From the NCBI GenBank assembly GCA_003254925.1, contig QANZ01019422.1, positions 101,750 to 165,749 of the forward strand: a stretch of DNA of 64,000 bases, read 5' to 3'. Origin of the DNA: Chamaecrista fasciculata (lineage: Eukaryota; Streptophyta; Magnoliopsida; Fabales; Fabaceae). The notes below the pieces were generated by a model that saw only the letters and a list, made by a program, of their open reading frames with translations, had not been told where the DNA came from and did not search any database. Made by a program: the position numbers and the translations under genes. This document shows, one piece after another, positions 1 through 11,324 of the stretch (position 1 is its first letter; the number at the start of each line of letters is the position of its first letter).

Positions 1-1841
1 CAAATTTTATGTTTACAATACTTTTCATGTTATTTGCATTCTAGTCCCCAAAATATTACTTATTATTTTCTTTATATTCAAATTCATAAATGTGTCCCAT
101 TATTCATGGCTGTGATTCTCTACGAGCTTTGAATTATCACTCACACATGATAGGGATTGATTAATTGGCCGGATACAAATTTATGGACCAAATTGCATTC
201 TCAAAAGAATTTTAATGTTATTTTCATTTTGCCCCATAATCTCATCCAATAGGATGGACCAAAATCCATCATCCTATAGGATTGAGAAATCACGCTTTCC
301 AAGAGCATCTCATCCAAATATCATCCCAGTCAAACCCGAGTCAAACCCCACCCAAACACCTATATCTCATCTCAATCTCAATCTCAACATCATTATTTCA
401 TATACCATTTCTACCCCTATACAAAATAAATAAATCCAACAACCTATTTCACCTAACCACAATCATTACATACCCTTTTATATAATTTCACACCCTATTA
501 TACATCATTTTCTCTCAAACCATCCAAACACCAATACATAATCTCATCTCATCCTAATTTCAACATCATCTCATCTCATCTCATAAGTTGAGATTGAGAT
601 TGAGATTGGATTGCACTTTTGCTCCCAAACAGCCCCTTACATTTAAGAAACATAAAATTGGCACAAAGGATCAATTCTCTAATGTAATTGCATTTATTAA
701 TTATGTGTATTCATATTCTCCATCAATAATTGAATTTCATAACTCTTTTTTCCTGTAAAACAAATTCCTTCTCCGATATTCTCCTGAAATGCTCACAGTT
801 GACCAATAAGATTTAAAGTTTAATTTTGCTATTTTCTTTAAGATAGGTTGCAACTTGCAATCTAGCTCTTTTATTTTTTTTTTTAATTTTAATTTTTCAA
901 ATTTCTTAAAAATTTTACTCTTTGGTCTCAATGACTGAATATATATATATATTCAAATTTGAATATAGTTAGTCCCAAGCTACATATTGTTTCTTATGAG
1001 TATTTTATTTGTTTAGTTGAGATTATTAACAAACAATGTCAAATTGGTCTCGAAAGTAAATTGCTCGTTTTACAGTTAAATGAATGAAGTTGGTCAATTT
1101 TTCCTGCTTTAAATTCAATTGCAACAAGTTCGGAGCTACGAGTCATTTTTCTACTCAATTGAGACCATCAACGAATAAAGTTAAATCAAGTCCAGAAGTG
1201 CTTTTTCATAATTTTTCACTTTTTGATTCCATAATAACTTTCGATGTTTGATTTGACCTCATTTGTTGATAGATCCAACTAGATATAAAAATGAATCGTC
1301 AAAAGTAACTTGTAACTCTAAACTCATCGTAATCAAACTTGAAACAAAAGAGAAATAACCAAATTTGCTCGTTTGATTGTGAAATGTGCAGCTTATTTTT
1401 TAGTCTAATTTGACTTTATTTGCTGACGGCTCGAATTGGACGAAGAAATGACTTGTTAAAAGCAACAAATAACTTGAGATTCATCGAATTTGAACTTGAA
1501 ATGAGAAAGATATGACCAGATTTAGTCATTGGGACTAAGAAGTGAAAATTTTTAAGAACTTGGAGGAGAAGTCGCAACAACAAAAAATAGATAAAGAGCC
1601 GAATTGCAGCCTACCCCGAAGATAATGGATCAAAATTGCACTTTGGCCAATAATTTGTAATAACTAGTAATTTCTAATAATTTTCACTTTTTTTATTTAG
1701 TTTTAAAATAATATAAACTAAAAAATTGAACATTTATTTAATTATTTGTCATTATTTTTTATTTTTTATTTATTTTTTATAAATTTTTATTAAATATGTG
1801 ATTTACAGAGACTGATAATTAGAAGATCTTAAAATTATATA
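1..1841. other. Intergenic, repeat-derived sequence
   Basis: Positions 290-640 are low-complexity 'catctcaat'-type sequence ending in 'ccaaacagcccctta', which looks like the end of a PIF/Harbinger-like MITE, although its partner end is not clear. Positions about 970-1640 resemble the interior of the 836-bp foldback family found at 8390 (shared 'aacgagataaagttaaatc'-like blocks) but lack clean ends. The rest is AT-rich. No gene is supported. Confidence 0.5.
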
Positions 1842-2442
1842 TGATGAACTAGGTTCTGGCCGGGGGTCATTACCTGGTTCAGATGAGGCAACTCTGGGTT
1901 CAAGGTTACATGCAAGACAATGAACACACAGGGTGGCCCTGCGATTCACCTCTGATGCTTAAGTTAGTAAGAGTTATGAGCTTGATAATCTCAATTGACT
2001 GAGTAAAGAGCGTACCTTTTTTTGTGAAGGGTTAACCTTTTATACTAGCTGAGGTGATCTGGCGTGATCTTGGCATAAATGCCTGGATGCTTGATTGTGA
2101 TCCTGGCTGATCTGATTTTGATCCTTGGCTCCCACGTAATTTCCTTTTCTGTGAAAGGTGCCTTGATGGCTAAGGCGTTATCCAGGGAAAGGATCTCTGA
2201 GTGATTTGCCTTGATTGACAGCGGATCTTGATCGATCCTTAATTGGCTCCTGATTGATTCAGGGAATGTTTCCTTATTTGTTGGTGCGTGGGCGCCCACA
2301 CCCTTCGTGATTGTGGGCATCCACATCTGATGGCGAGATACATGGCGTTCATGCCTATGTGATCCATCTGGTGGGTTTGTAGCCTGCTGGATCAAGGGCA
2401 TCCTCTGCCATTTGGGCCTCCTAATTATTGGGCCTATTATCA
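1842..2442 (-). repeat. 3' LTR of the 5.6-kb LTR element
   Basis: This copy matches the LTR at 6811-7407 over its full length by eye, with differences mainly in the first 120 bases. Shared segments include the 'ctctgatgcttaagttag' and 'gggttaaccttttatact' blocks and the 'gcgtgggcgcccacaccc' segment. An apparent open frame of 169 codons across it (2045-2554, -) has a counterpart in the other LTR and resembles no known protein, so it is not called as a gene. Confidence 0.8.
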
Positions 2443-2751
2443 CTAGTCCCAACAAAAGAAGTGAAGCTCTGTCCCCATCAGTGGAGTCCCCTTCGAGTGG
2501 ATGACGAATACAAAGTTTTTCGTTGGTTTGTTTCGGGGCGCTTTGTTTTTCCATTCCTGGTGATTGGGCGATTATCCCGATCTGAATTGATTCGAGACGT
2601 GCTTTGCACTGCCTGTGCTGAGTTGCTACTTAGGTGCTCACGCGCCTTGATCTCCTTAGCGGCGTCGTGTCGTTTGGGCGTCCTTTCCTGCCTAAGGGCT
2701 TGATGGCCCGATTATGTATTGGGCATGGAGTAACCTTGTCAGTTGGACATA

Positions 2752-2830
2752 GTTAATTATTGGGCCTATTATCACTAGTCCCTTTGAAAGAAGTGAGATT
2801 TTGTCCCCATGAGGGGAGTCCCGCTTAACG
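2752..2830. repeat. Partial second copy of the LTR end and adjoining sequence
   Basis: The sequence from 'ttattgggcctattatc' through 'gtccccat' and 'ggagtccc' repeats that at about 2424-2500 across the inner border of the 3' LTR. It looks like a short duplication during reverse transcription or later recombination. Confidence 0.7.
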
Positions 2831-3153
2831 ACCTTGTCGTTCGCTTATGATTTCTTGATGGCGCCATTGGCGTCCTCGTTCCGTTTGGAGGATTTTCATG
2901 TTCCTAGCCTCATGGCTTGCGACGTCCATGATTTTGGCGTGTTCGTTGGGGAAGTTTGAGATTTAGTTTCCATTTGAATCTCTTGAAGACCTTGGCGGTC
3001 TTTGTGTTGGGTCGAAGTCGCTGGGACCTAATTGTGGGGGCGATGGCCCGTAGTCGTGGGTAAGGACGTCATGCATTCCACGAGGGTGCTGGGACCCAAA
3101 GTTGATGTTCGATACATACGCATGTTTTTGTGGCTAGCCTCCCAAGGGATGAT

Positions 3154-3483
3154 GTCCGCATGGGGTGTGGGTGCCATACCCACTGGACGTCAGGGCGTCC
3201 TAAAACCAAGGGAGGATCTGTCCGCTTGGGATGTGAGTGCCATACCCACTGGACGTCAGGGCGTCCTAGAACCAAGGGAGGATCTGTCCGTTTTGGGTGT
3301 GAGTGTCATACCCACTGGACGTCAGGGCGTCCTAGAACCAAGAGAGGACCTGCCCGCTTGGGGTGTGAGTGCCATACCCACTGGACGTCAGGGCGTCCTA
3401 GAACCAAGGGAGGATCTGTTTGCTTGGGGTGTGAGTGCCATACCCACTAGATGTCAGGGCATCCTAGAATCGCTAAGGGCGTC
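3154..3483. repeat. 66-bp tandem repeat, five units
   Basis: Five units of exactly 66 bases start near 3154, 3220, 3286, 3352 and 3418. Each contains 'catacccactggacgtc' followed by 'agggcgtccta'. The unit is much more GC-rich than the surroundings. Because 66 is a multiple of three, frames stay open through the array on both strands (a 174-codon frame at 3032-3556 on +, a 68-codon frame on -). The repeated 22-residue peptide resembles no family I know, so I call this a satellite-like array inside the LTR element and not a gene. Confidence 0.9.
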
Positions 3484-5890
3484 CCTCTTGAGCGATTTTT
3501 GCCTCATTGGGCTTCGGTTATGGACCGGTGTGTGTCAGGCGCCTGATGAGGCGTGACTTTTGTTCTCCTTAAGGCGGATGCGAATGTTGCTTGGATCGAG
3601 TCCATTAGATTTCCATGTCTATAATTTATCTGAGGCTTTGTCGCCGATTTTGGCTAGACATCTGTCTAATATAATTCCAGTATAAACTGTTAGTTTAAAG
3701 ATAAATGAATCCCAGTAAAAGAATTGAGAATAATAATTAATGCTTGCAACAAGACACTTTTACATTATTGTTTATTTAGAGTATACCACTCTCTCCTTCC
3801 CATGAAATGCTCCAAGTTGATGATGGTAGATTGCGAAAAATCTTGACTCAAACGCTAGCAAATGGGGGGTCCCCATGTGTCTACATTGAGAGAGTTTTAG
3901 TAACATCAAGAGTCTACTCTTCCTTGAAATGGTATGCCTAGGCATAGTGGGCGACTGCCAAGTGTTTGATCTTTCATGTGCAATCTTGGGAGGCTTTCAT
4001 GCCTCACTCTGTTGAATTTCTGTAAAGTTCAAAACGAAGCTAAACTGCCAGTTTTGATCAAATGTGGAAAAATTATCAAATTAATCTAATTGCTCAAGAA
4101 TTTTTATGGTGGCGCCCATATCCATAGCGGCGCCTCGCGTACTGCGGCGCTTACGCTTACAACAACGCCCACACTTATGGTGAAGCCGGTGTAGGGATTT
4201 CGAAATGCTGAGAATTGCCTGATAGTAATGTTGGTATAATGAATTTGAGGCAAAATCCTTGCTCTTAGTGTAGTCCTTATCAAGGCTACCCCTGTCTTTA
4301 AGAAATCTAATTCAAATGCTCTTGAGACATGGGTAAGTCGTTAGAAACAACATTGTAAAAGTTGTGCCTAGTAAATTAAAGATTACTTTTATCCACAGAA
4401 AATTCATCCACATAAGCATGCAAGGTGCGCAAATACAGTGTAATGTTTATTTAAATAAAGCATCCAAACTAGTCAAAGTATATGACATTGAAACTTTTCA
4501 ATTTCCTTAATTAGTTCCGGCATCAAAATCAACCCGTTGTGAGCATATTCAAGGTTCATCCATATAGCTAACTGTGTACAATTGAGATTACTTTATCAAA
4601 GTAACACAGACAAACATGTAGTATGTATATAACTTTACCAAAGTTCTCGCAGTCATTATGTCAAACACCTCATGTGCCTTCTAGTTCAAACCATAATCTC
4701 AAACTTTGTTCAAGTTATGACAATAATTTTAAAGCAAGTGCGAGCATACAGAGCCCAGGAATTCTCAGATTAATCGAAATCTATGATCAAATAATGGCAC
4801 ATAGCAAATTCCTAATTAGAGAGATTTTTAAAAGTTGAACTTACTGGTAAAACCATGCTTGCGGCGACGCCCGTGCTCATATCGGCGTCCGCGCTCCTAT
4901 CGGCACCTACGTTTACGGCGGTGGCGCCCGTGCCGTTGGTGACACCTAATTTTTCCTCACTTAATCTTGCATCACTTTATTTCAATAAAAGTGTCTTTCA
5001 AGACAAAAGGAATACCAATTATGAAATACTCCCACCTAAGCCAAGCATTGTAAAAGAAATACACAACAACGTCTGGTGGTAATGGGGTCACTCCAACTCA
5101 TGTAATTAATCATAATTGGTTTAAATATAAGCTTATTCTTGCTAGATTCTTGCCTAGAAACTGTTGTGACCTTTGGCCCAAGCTATGTGATTTTAATGGA
5201 TTTCCCCATAACAATGCGTCAGCCTTGTTTTACATATATATGTATGAATGGATGGACAAATAAGCATGCAAGACAATACAATAGGTGGGCCAATGAACTT
5301 GTCACCAGTAGCTACCGAAGGGAGATTGCAAATTTCAATTTGACACAAGAGGATCTCAAAGTCCAAGTCTCTACTTACATAAAACATGCTTTGTTTTTGT
5401 AGCCGCTATCATTATTCATGTGTCTTTATCCATCCAAAATTCTGCATATATTCGACTCCTGTCCTCCTGTCCTTTATTTTTACTGAATAAAAATTATTTA
5501 ATCTATTTCAAAGTGCTTTAACCTTTGAGCTTGCACTTGGTCAGAGCAATCAAAGTTCTCAAGTAGAATTATAACAGCACATTACTCATTTACTTGTCTA
5601 ATTTAATAGCCTTCCTATTTTAGCTAATATCAAAATGCAGAAAAAGCAATTCCAAACACAAATTTTTGTCATGATATGCGACAGTGCAGGGGAAAGAGCT
5701 AGCACTTTATGAAATATATGGTCAATTCCTATTTCACACTTGTTCAGTAGAGGAAACACAGAGCACATATGAGGCATGGAGAGAAGATATCTACTCATGC
5801 CCTTGTCATTTAAAATGCCAATGGTTGAGGATGATGAATTGATGATAAGTTCAAGTATGATGCAATACATAGCACAATTAATAATATTTG

Positions 5891-6229
5891 GAGTAAACTT
5901 CTAAATTGGTCCCTGGATTATTGACTCGCTGACAGATTGATCCCCGAATTTAGGAAATTAACAAATAGGTCCTCGAATTTTTCTAACGAGTCAAATAGGT
6001 CCCCGAATTTTTCTAACATTTGTCAAATAGGTCCTTCTGTGCATGTTATTCGGAGACCTATTTGACTAACGTTAGAAAAATTCAGGGACCTATTTGACTA
6101 ACGTTAGAAAAATTCGGGGACCTATTTGACTCCTTAGAAAAATTTGGGGACTTATTTGTCAATTTCCTAAATTCGGGGACCAATCTGTCAGCGAGCCAAT
6201 AATCCAGGGACCAATTTGGTAGTTTAGTC
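5891..6229. mobile_element. 339-bp Mutator-type MITE nested in the LTR element
   Basis: Near-perfect terminal inverted repeats fold the whole element into one hairpin: GAGTAAACT...AGTTTAGTC ends, then 'aaattggtccctggatta' on both arms. Flanks are taatatttg (left) and tgatatttg (right), a 9-bp target duplication with one mismatch. The arms contain several 'aaataggtcc(c)cgaattt' tandem motifs. There is no coding capacity. It inserted after the LTR element. Confidence 0.88.
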
Positions 6230-6791
6230 ATGATATTTGCTTACCAATATTCCAAAAAACCAAAAAACATGTTCATAATCAAAGTTGCTTTAGGGATTTT
6301 AATTCATCTGTATGAAGATATAGTTGTTGAAGAAGGCGATAGGGAATTGGATCCGTTCATCGACGGCGGCGGCCACAGCAGGGTGGCAGTTGACGGAGAC
6401 GAAATCAGTACGTCTCCTATCGACGATGTCGTGTAACAAGCATTCTTTTACAGCGGCAGCGTTCGCCGGCGACGGCATCTGCGGCGTTCGGCGGCGGGAC
6501 CGGTGGTGGCTGGTGGAGGGAGCTTCGTGTTGTTGAAGCTGTGTCTGTGCGGCGTTTGTGCGGCAGGGAGACTTGCGTGAGTGCGGCGTTTTGTGTGGTC
6601 ATTTTCATTCGAACAAGGGTTTGCTTTTGGGGTTCTCTTTTTTGAACGAGAATCCCCTTTCTCTTTTTTTTAAGCAATAATAATAATATAATAAAGAATA
6701 ATAGCAAAGAGGTATTATTTACTCTCTAAATCGGACAATTTCTCGTCTTTTCCATGCTCAAAACTTTTAGAGGAACAAAGCTTTTGATTTG
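6230..6791. other. Leader-side interior of the LTR element with a GC-rich patch
   Basis: After the MITE comes a GC-rich stretch (about 6340-6600, many 'ggcggc' and 'gcggcgtt' motifs), then a T-rich segment running to the primer-binding site. Open frames on both strands (for example 6417-6707 on -) are probably a consequence of high GC. A captured host-gene fragment is possible but I cannot identify one. Confidence 0.45.
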
Positions 6792-6809
6792 TCCCCACAG
6801 ACGGCGCCA
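6792..6809 (-). other. Primer-binding site of the LTR element
   Basis: On the - strand the sequence reads TGGCGCCGTCTGTGGGGA immediately inside the LTR. TGGCGCC-starting sites are a standard tRNA-primer site of plant Ty3-type retrotransposons. It fixes the orientation of the element. Confidence 0.75.
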
Positions 6810-6810
6810 G

Positions 6811-7407
6811 TGATGAACTAGGATTTGGCCGAGGGTTGTTTCCCGGTTCACCGCAAGATTTTCCTGCAAGATAATGAACCACAGGGAATCACAGACTCCC
6901 TGTGATTCACCTCTGATGCTTAAGTTAGTAAGGGTTATGAGCTCGATAATCTCAATTAACTGAGTAGAGAGTGTACATTTTTCCAATGTGAAGGGTTAAC
7001 CTTTTATACTGGCTGAGGGTGATCTGGCGTGATCTTGCCATAAATTCCTGAATGCTTGATTGTGATCCTAGCTGATCTGATTGTGATCTTTGGCTCCCAC
7101 GTAATTTCCTTTTCTGTGAAAGGTGCCTTGATGGCTAAGGCGTTATCAAGGGAAAGGATCTCTGAGTGATTTGCCTTGATTGACAGCGGATCTTGATCGA
7201 TCCTTAATTGGCTCTTGATTGATTCAAGGAATGTTTCCTTATTTGTTGGTGCGTGGGCGCCCACACCCTTCGTGATTGTGGGCGTCCACATCTGATGGCG
7301 AGATACAGGGCGTTCATGCCTATGTGATCCATCTGGTGGGTTTGTAGCCTACTGGATCAAGGGTATGCTCTTCCATTTGGGCCTCCTAATTATTGGGCCT
7401 ATTATAT
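6811..7407 (-). repeat. 5' LTR of the 5.6-kb LTR element
   Basis: This is the partner of the LTR at 1842-2442. On the - strand its end (...CCTAGTTCATCA) is followed by one base and then TGGCGCC. Its outer end has lost the first two bases of the expected TGAT start, which weakens the target-duplication signal. Several point differences from the other LTR indicate an insertion that is not very recent. Confidence 0.8.
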
Positions 7408-8389
7408 AATACTGACATATTTATAAATAATTTTTTGACTTGAAAAAATAATAATATAAGAGGTTCTAGCATCTAGAAAGTGTGAGAGAGAACGATATGC
7501 TTGTCTTCACCAAACACTGATAGGAATGTATAGGACAGTTGAGAGAGTTGAATAAAGGTTGCTTAATAGCATTGTCTTTAAAATGAATTTTCCTTAATTA
7601 AGTTAAGATAATATATATATATATGTATATTTTATTTAAAAAATTGGAAATTGTCAAGGAAACTTACATGCTTGAGAAATAAAAGCTTTTCAAGTCAAGG
7701 TCATCAATGGAGGAGTCTTTATTATTTGATATTTCAAAAAACACATTAAAACTCTTTCTGGCTCATGAAGGGAAAAATGTATTCTTTTTGGAACTTTAGT
7801 TTCTTCCTTTGGAGTTCTTATGTGGAAAAATGAAAAAGAAAAAGGAAATGTACCAATAAGATAAGGTTGCAGATTAGGTCAAGATTCCTTTCACACTTAT
7901 TTCTTTTAAAATAAATGAGGTCTTCTACTTTAGTTACCAATTTGAGTTAAGTGACACTTTAATTAAGATAATACATTTCTAAAAAAAAATCATAAGTGCA
8001 ATAAGTAAATATCTTGCAAAGTGCATTCTTAATTTTTTAAAGAGAAAAAAATTGAAGAAAATAAAAAAAATAATTTGAATTGTAATAACAGAAGAAGTAA
8101 AATTATATATAAAAAAAAACTAAACAATTTGAGAATGATCTATTTTGTTGTTAATCACTAGTACAAAGAATCTTATTTCATTTTTCGTATAAAATTAACT
8201 TTAAGTTATGAAAACACAAAATTGAATATTGTGAGATTTTCATGTCCAAAACTAAATATTTGATAAATTGCTCTTTAAGTCTTTTAGATTTGGGCCAGAT
8301 GTGATTTTTCGCTATATAATTTTTTAATTAAATCAATTTTATCTTTATGCTTTTTTTTTCAAAAAGACCTAATTCTGTCATAATACTTA
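7408..8389. other. AT-rich intergenic sequence, nothing recognised
   Basis: This stretch is A/T-rich with homopolymer runs and a short (TA)n tract near 7610. No open frame longer than about 60 codons with any recognisable motif was seen. Confidence 0.5.
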
Positions 8390-9225
8390 AGACTAAGTTG
8401 AATGTTTAAATTGGTCTTAATTGTATACCTTCAAGTTCATTTTGGTCCAAAATATTTGGTCCTAAACTACTAAATATGGTTATATTTCTCTCTTTTTTAA
8501 TTTAAATGTGACGAGTCCAGAGTTACAAGCTGCTTTGGCGAGTATTTTCTATGTCCTATTGGAGTTGTCAATTAACGAGATAAAATCAGGTCCTGAAAGT
8601 AGGTCGCTTGTTTCAGTGTCAAATAAACGAAGTTGGTTATCTCTCTCTCATTTCGAGTCTGAATGCAATATGTTTGGAGTTGTTAGTTACTCTTAACAAA
8701 TCATTTTTCTATCCAATTGGGATCATCAACAAACAAAGTTAAATCGGGCTCGAAAGTGGGTTGTGACAAAAAAAAAAAGTAAAAATTATGGAAAATTGGT
8801 CTCAAGCCCATTTTCGGGTCCGATTTGAACTATTTTGCTAACGATTTCAACTGGGTAGAAAAAAAACTTATTAAGAGTAACTTATAGCTTCGAACATGTC
8901 ACATTCTGACTCGAAGCGAGAGAGATATGATCAACTTCACTTGCTTGATTGTAAAATGAGAAGTCCACTTTTGAGACTCGATTTAACCTCATTTGTTGAC
9001 GGTCCCAACTAGATAGTGAAAGTACTCATTAAAAGCAACGTGTATAGCTCTAGACTCGTCACATTTAAACTTGAAACGAGATCAATATGATCATATTCGA
9101 TAGTTTGAGACAAAAAGTGAATAACTATGGAAACATTCAGGACTAATATAAAACTTCTGAAACACCTTGGACCAAAATAAACTTAGGGGTATACACTTAT
9201 GACCAATTTGAGCATATATTCAACC
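8390..9225. mobile_element. Foldback element of family A, 836 bp
   Basis: The two ends are inverted copies (left 'ttgaatgtttaaattggtc', right 'gaccaatttgagcatatatt'), followed by long complementary arms. Flanks share taatact (8381 and 9226), consistent with a 9-bp target duplication with two mismatches at its end. The same family recurs at 56384-57221 (838 bp) and, shortened, at 47658-48196. There is no transposase. Confidence 0.75.
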
Positions 9226-9312
9226 TAATACTATATGGATTTTTAGTAAAATTATTTAAAATATTTTAACTTCTTTGTAAGCTTTCCTAGTTAAATGGGT
9301 AGATATTTTATT

Positions 9313-9764
9313 AGGTCAAAACCTCATTTGGTCATCAAGTTATACAGTGAATTTTTTTTTGTCCTAAATTTTTTTTCATTCCGCTTTGATCTTCAAACTT
9401 TTTTATTTGTTAATCAACCATTAGTCTAAACTGTGATTCTAATAAGTGAGTTGACATAGAGAGAAAAAATCTTTATTATTAGTCACAAACTGTAGATGAA
9501 TTTGTGATTGGATTTTTTTTAAGAAAGAAGATTTTTCTTTCTCTATTTACCAACTCATTAATACTAAAATACATATGAGAAAGAAATCATTTAGATCATA
9601 TGTCCAGCTCAGTGTAAACAGTAAGAATCAAACAGGATCACATAATGGATTAACAATGGAACAAATGAAAAAGAAGTTTGAGAATTAAAATAGAGCCAAA
9701 AGAAGTTTAAGAACCAAAACGAGATTCACCCTATAATTTGAGGATCAAAATTAGATTTTGACCT
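9313..9764. mobile_element. Foldback element of family D, 452 bp
   Basis: Ends AGGTCAAAAcct and ttagaTTTTGACCT are inverted, and the arms continue through 'tttggtcatcaa' and 'ttgaggatcaaaa'. A related element is at 55447-56004. A target duplication was not resolved in the AT-rich flanks. Confidence 0.65.
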
Positions 9765-10628
9765 ATTTTTAAAAACAAAACATTGAAGAATGAACAAAGC
9801 TGTACAAAATGTTGAGCATTAAATTTTATATTAACGTATTAGTGATGATATATAAAATACTAATTAGTATAATAATAAGATAAAAAAATCCAATTTGAAA
9901 ATAAAAAATGTCAAAATATATACAGTCAGGTCATATATTTTTGTTTGATATTTTAATGCTGTTAAGTACTCTTTTAAACTATTCTAAGAATATAAGATAA
10001 AATTATTTCAAATAAAATATATAAAAAGAAATTGAATTTGAGAATATTAGAGCTAAAAAGAAACCATTCTACTTTTTTTTTTTCACAGAAAGATACTATT
10101 CTACTTTCACAAAGAGATACTATAACCAATTTAAGTGGACATTAATATTGAACAAATAAAAACATATTTACAAGCTGTATGTACTCTGATACAATGATCA
10201 GGTATTTGGAAAGAAACTAGGCAAATCACTTGAATATCGTCAACAAATAATTAGAACTCTTGAATATCAATCTTTTAAAGCCTATAAGGAAAGCATACGC
10301 AAATAATATGAGAAATAAGTTTTAATATTGAATTTTATAGTCTAAAGTCAAAACTCCAAGCTCTAACCTTACAACTAAAAATCACACAAGAGAAACAAAG
10401 ACCAAAAGATCTTCAAAGGAAGCAACACATGCAAACTTTCTTTGAGAGTTGCATCACATAATTTGTTTCTTTGTTTTTTTACTATTATATAGATTTGGAG
10501 AGTGAGTTGTGAGAACATAAAAGAAAAAACAAACAAAGAAACAAGTACTATATAGAATACGAAAAGATTCCATGAAAGAAGAAATTAAACAGAGAGAAAA
10601 AAAAACTTGTAATGTAGATAGTAAGAGC

Positions 10629-11324
10629 TAGGGGTGTTCGTTGGGCGGTTTGGGTGGTTTAAAATGGTTTTTCAAACCGAACCGCTCACATCGGTTTGGA
10701 GAAAACTCAAACCGTTCGATTTGAAAAAAAATATTAAACCAAACCAAACCCAAACAATATAATGGCGGTTTTGGCGGTTTGGTTTTGGCGGTTTGACCTT
10801 TAATTACTATTAATTTTATAATTAATATAAAAAGTACTAATTTCATAACATCTGAAAAGTAACAACACTATGTTCATTAAGTTATGAAACAGAAGACGAA
10901 ATGGGACTTTGAATGCGAATGGGAGAAGACAAAATATAGATGTTAGGATTTGGTCTTTCACTGGTTTCTGTTTGGAACTTTAAATGCGAATTGAAATGTC
11001 AAATGTCTATGCGACTACTTTTTCAATTTTTACTTTTGGTCTTTAGGTTATAGTTTCATGGGTTGGGCCTCATTGTTTATTTGTTTTAGTGAACTAGTGG
11101 AGGCACGCATAAATACTATATATATATAATGTATTGTATTATTTATATACAATTGCATAGTTACGGTTTGGTTCGGTTTGGTGAAGTGTCAAACCGCCAC
11201 CAAACCGAACCGCCCAAAATTAAGAAAAATGAAACCAAACCAAACCATTTGAATGTCGGTTTTGGTTCGGTTTGGTTCGGTGTAGTTTGGTTCAATTGGT
11301 TTGGTTCGGTTTTGAATAACCCTA
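10629..11324. mobile_element. hAT-like non-autonomous element, 696 bp
   Basis: Ends are TAGGGGTGTTCG and GAATAACCCTA. Flanks gtaagagc (10621-10628) and gtaaaagc (11325-11332) form an 8-bp target duplication with one mismatch, as hAT transposons make. Both arms are packed with 'cggtttgg' and 'ccaaaccg' subrepeats, which create many alternative hairpins. Open frames across the arms (10628-10846 on -, 11129-11362 on +) are repeat-derived. Confidence 0.85.

Larger units (their letters stand above)
2443..5890. other. Interior of the LTR element, no supported gene
   Basis: Positions 2443-3640 are GC-rich and contain the 66-bp array. From 3640 to 5890 the sequence is AT-rich, with two short GC-rich patches built of 'ggcg/gcgcc' motifs at about 4105-4190 and 4855-4955. 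Short open frames here (71-90 codons) show no recognised motif and no coding bias that I can defend. Confidence 0.6.
1842..7407 (-). mobile_element. LTR retrotransposon without a recognisable pol gene (LARD-like), 5.6 kb
   Basis: Two direct repeats of about 600 bases (1842-2442 and 6811-7407) bracket 4.4 kb. On the - strand each LTR begins near TGATAATAGGCCC (the first bases are changed in the upstream copy) and ends ...TTCATCA. A TGGCGCC-type primer-binding site lies one base inside the 6811 LTR, so the element runs on the - strand. The interior has no recognisable gag, protease, reverse transcriptase or integrase. Instead it has a 66-bp tandem repeat, GC-rich patches and a later MITE insertion. 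Large plant Ty3-type elements (Tat/Athila/Ogre lineages) use TGGCGCC-type sites and often carry tandem repeats, so a derivative of such a lineage is inferred. The flanking 5-bp duplication is not clean. Confidence 0.75.

Noticed and set aside
2045..2554. 169-codon open frame on the - strand as a gene
   Set aside because: It lies across the LTR, has a shortened counterpart in the other LTR (7004-7291), and shows no known motif.
3032..3556. 174-codon repeat protein as a real gene
   Set aside because: The frame is open because the tandem unit is 66 bases; frames are also open on the opposite strand, and the host element is read from the - strand.
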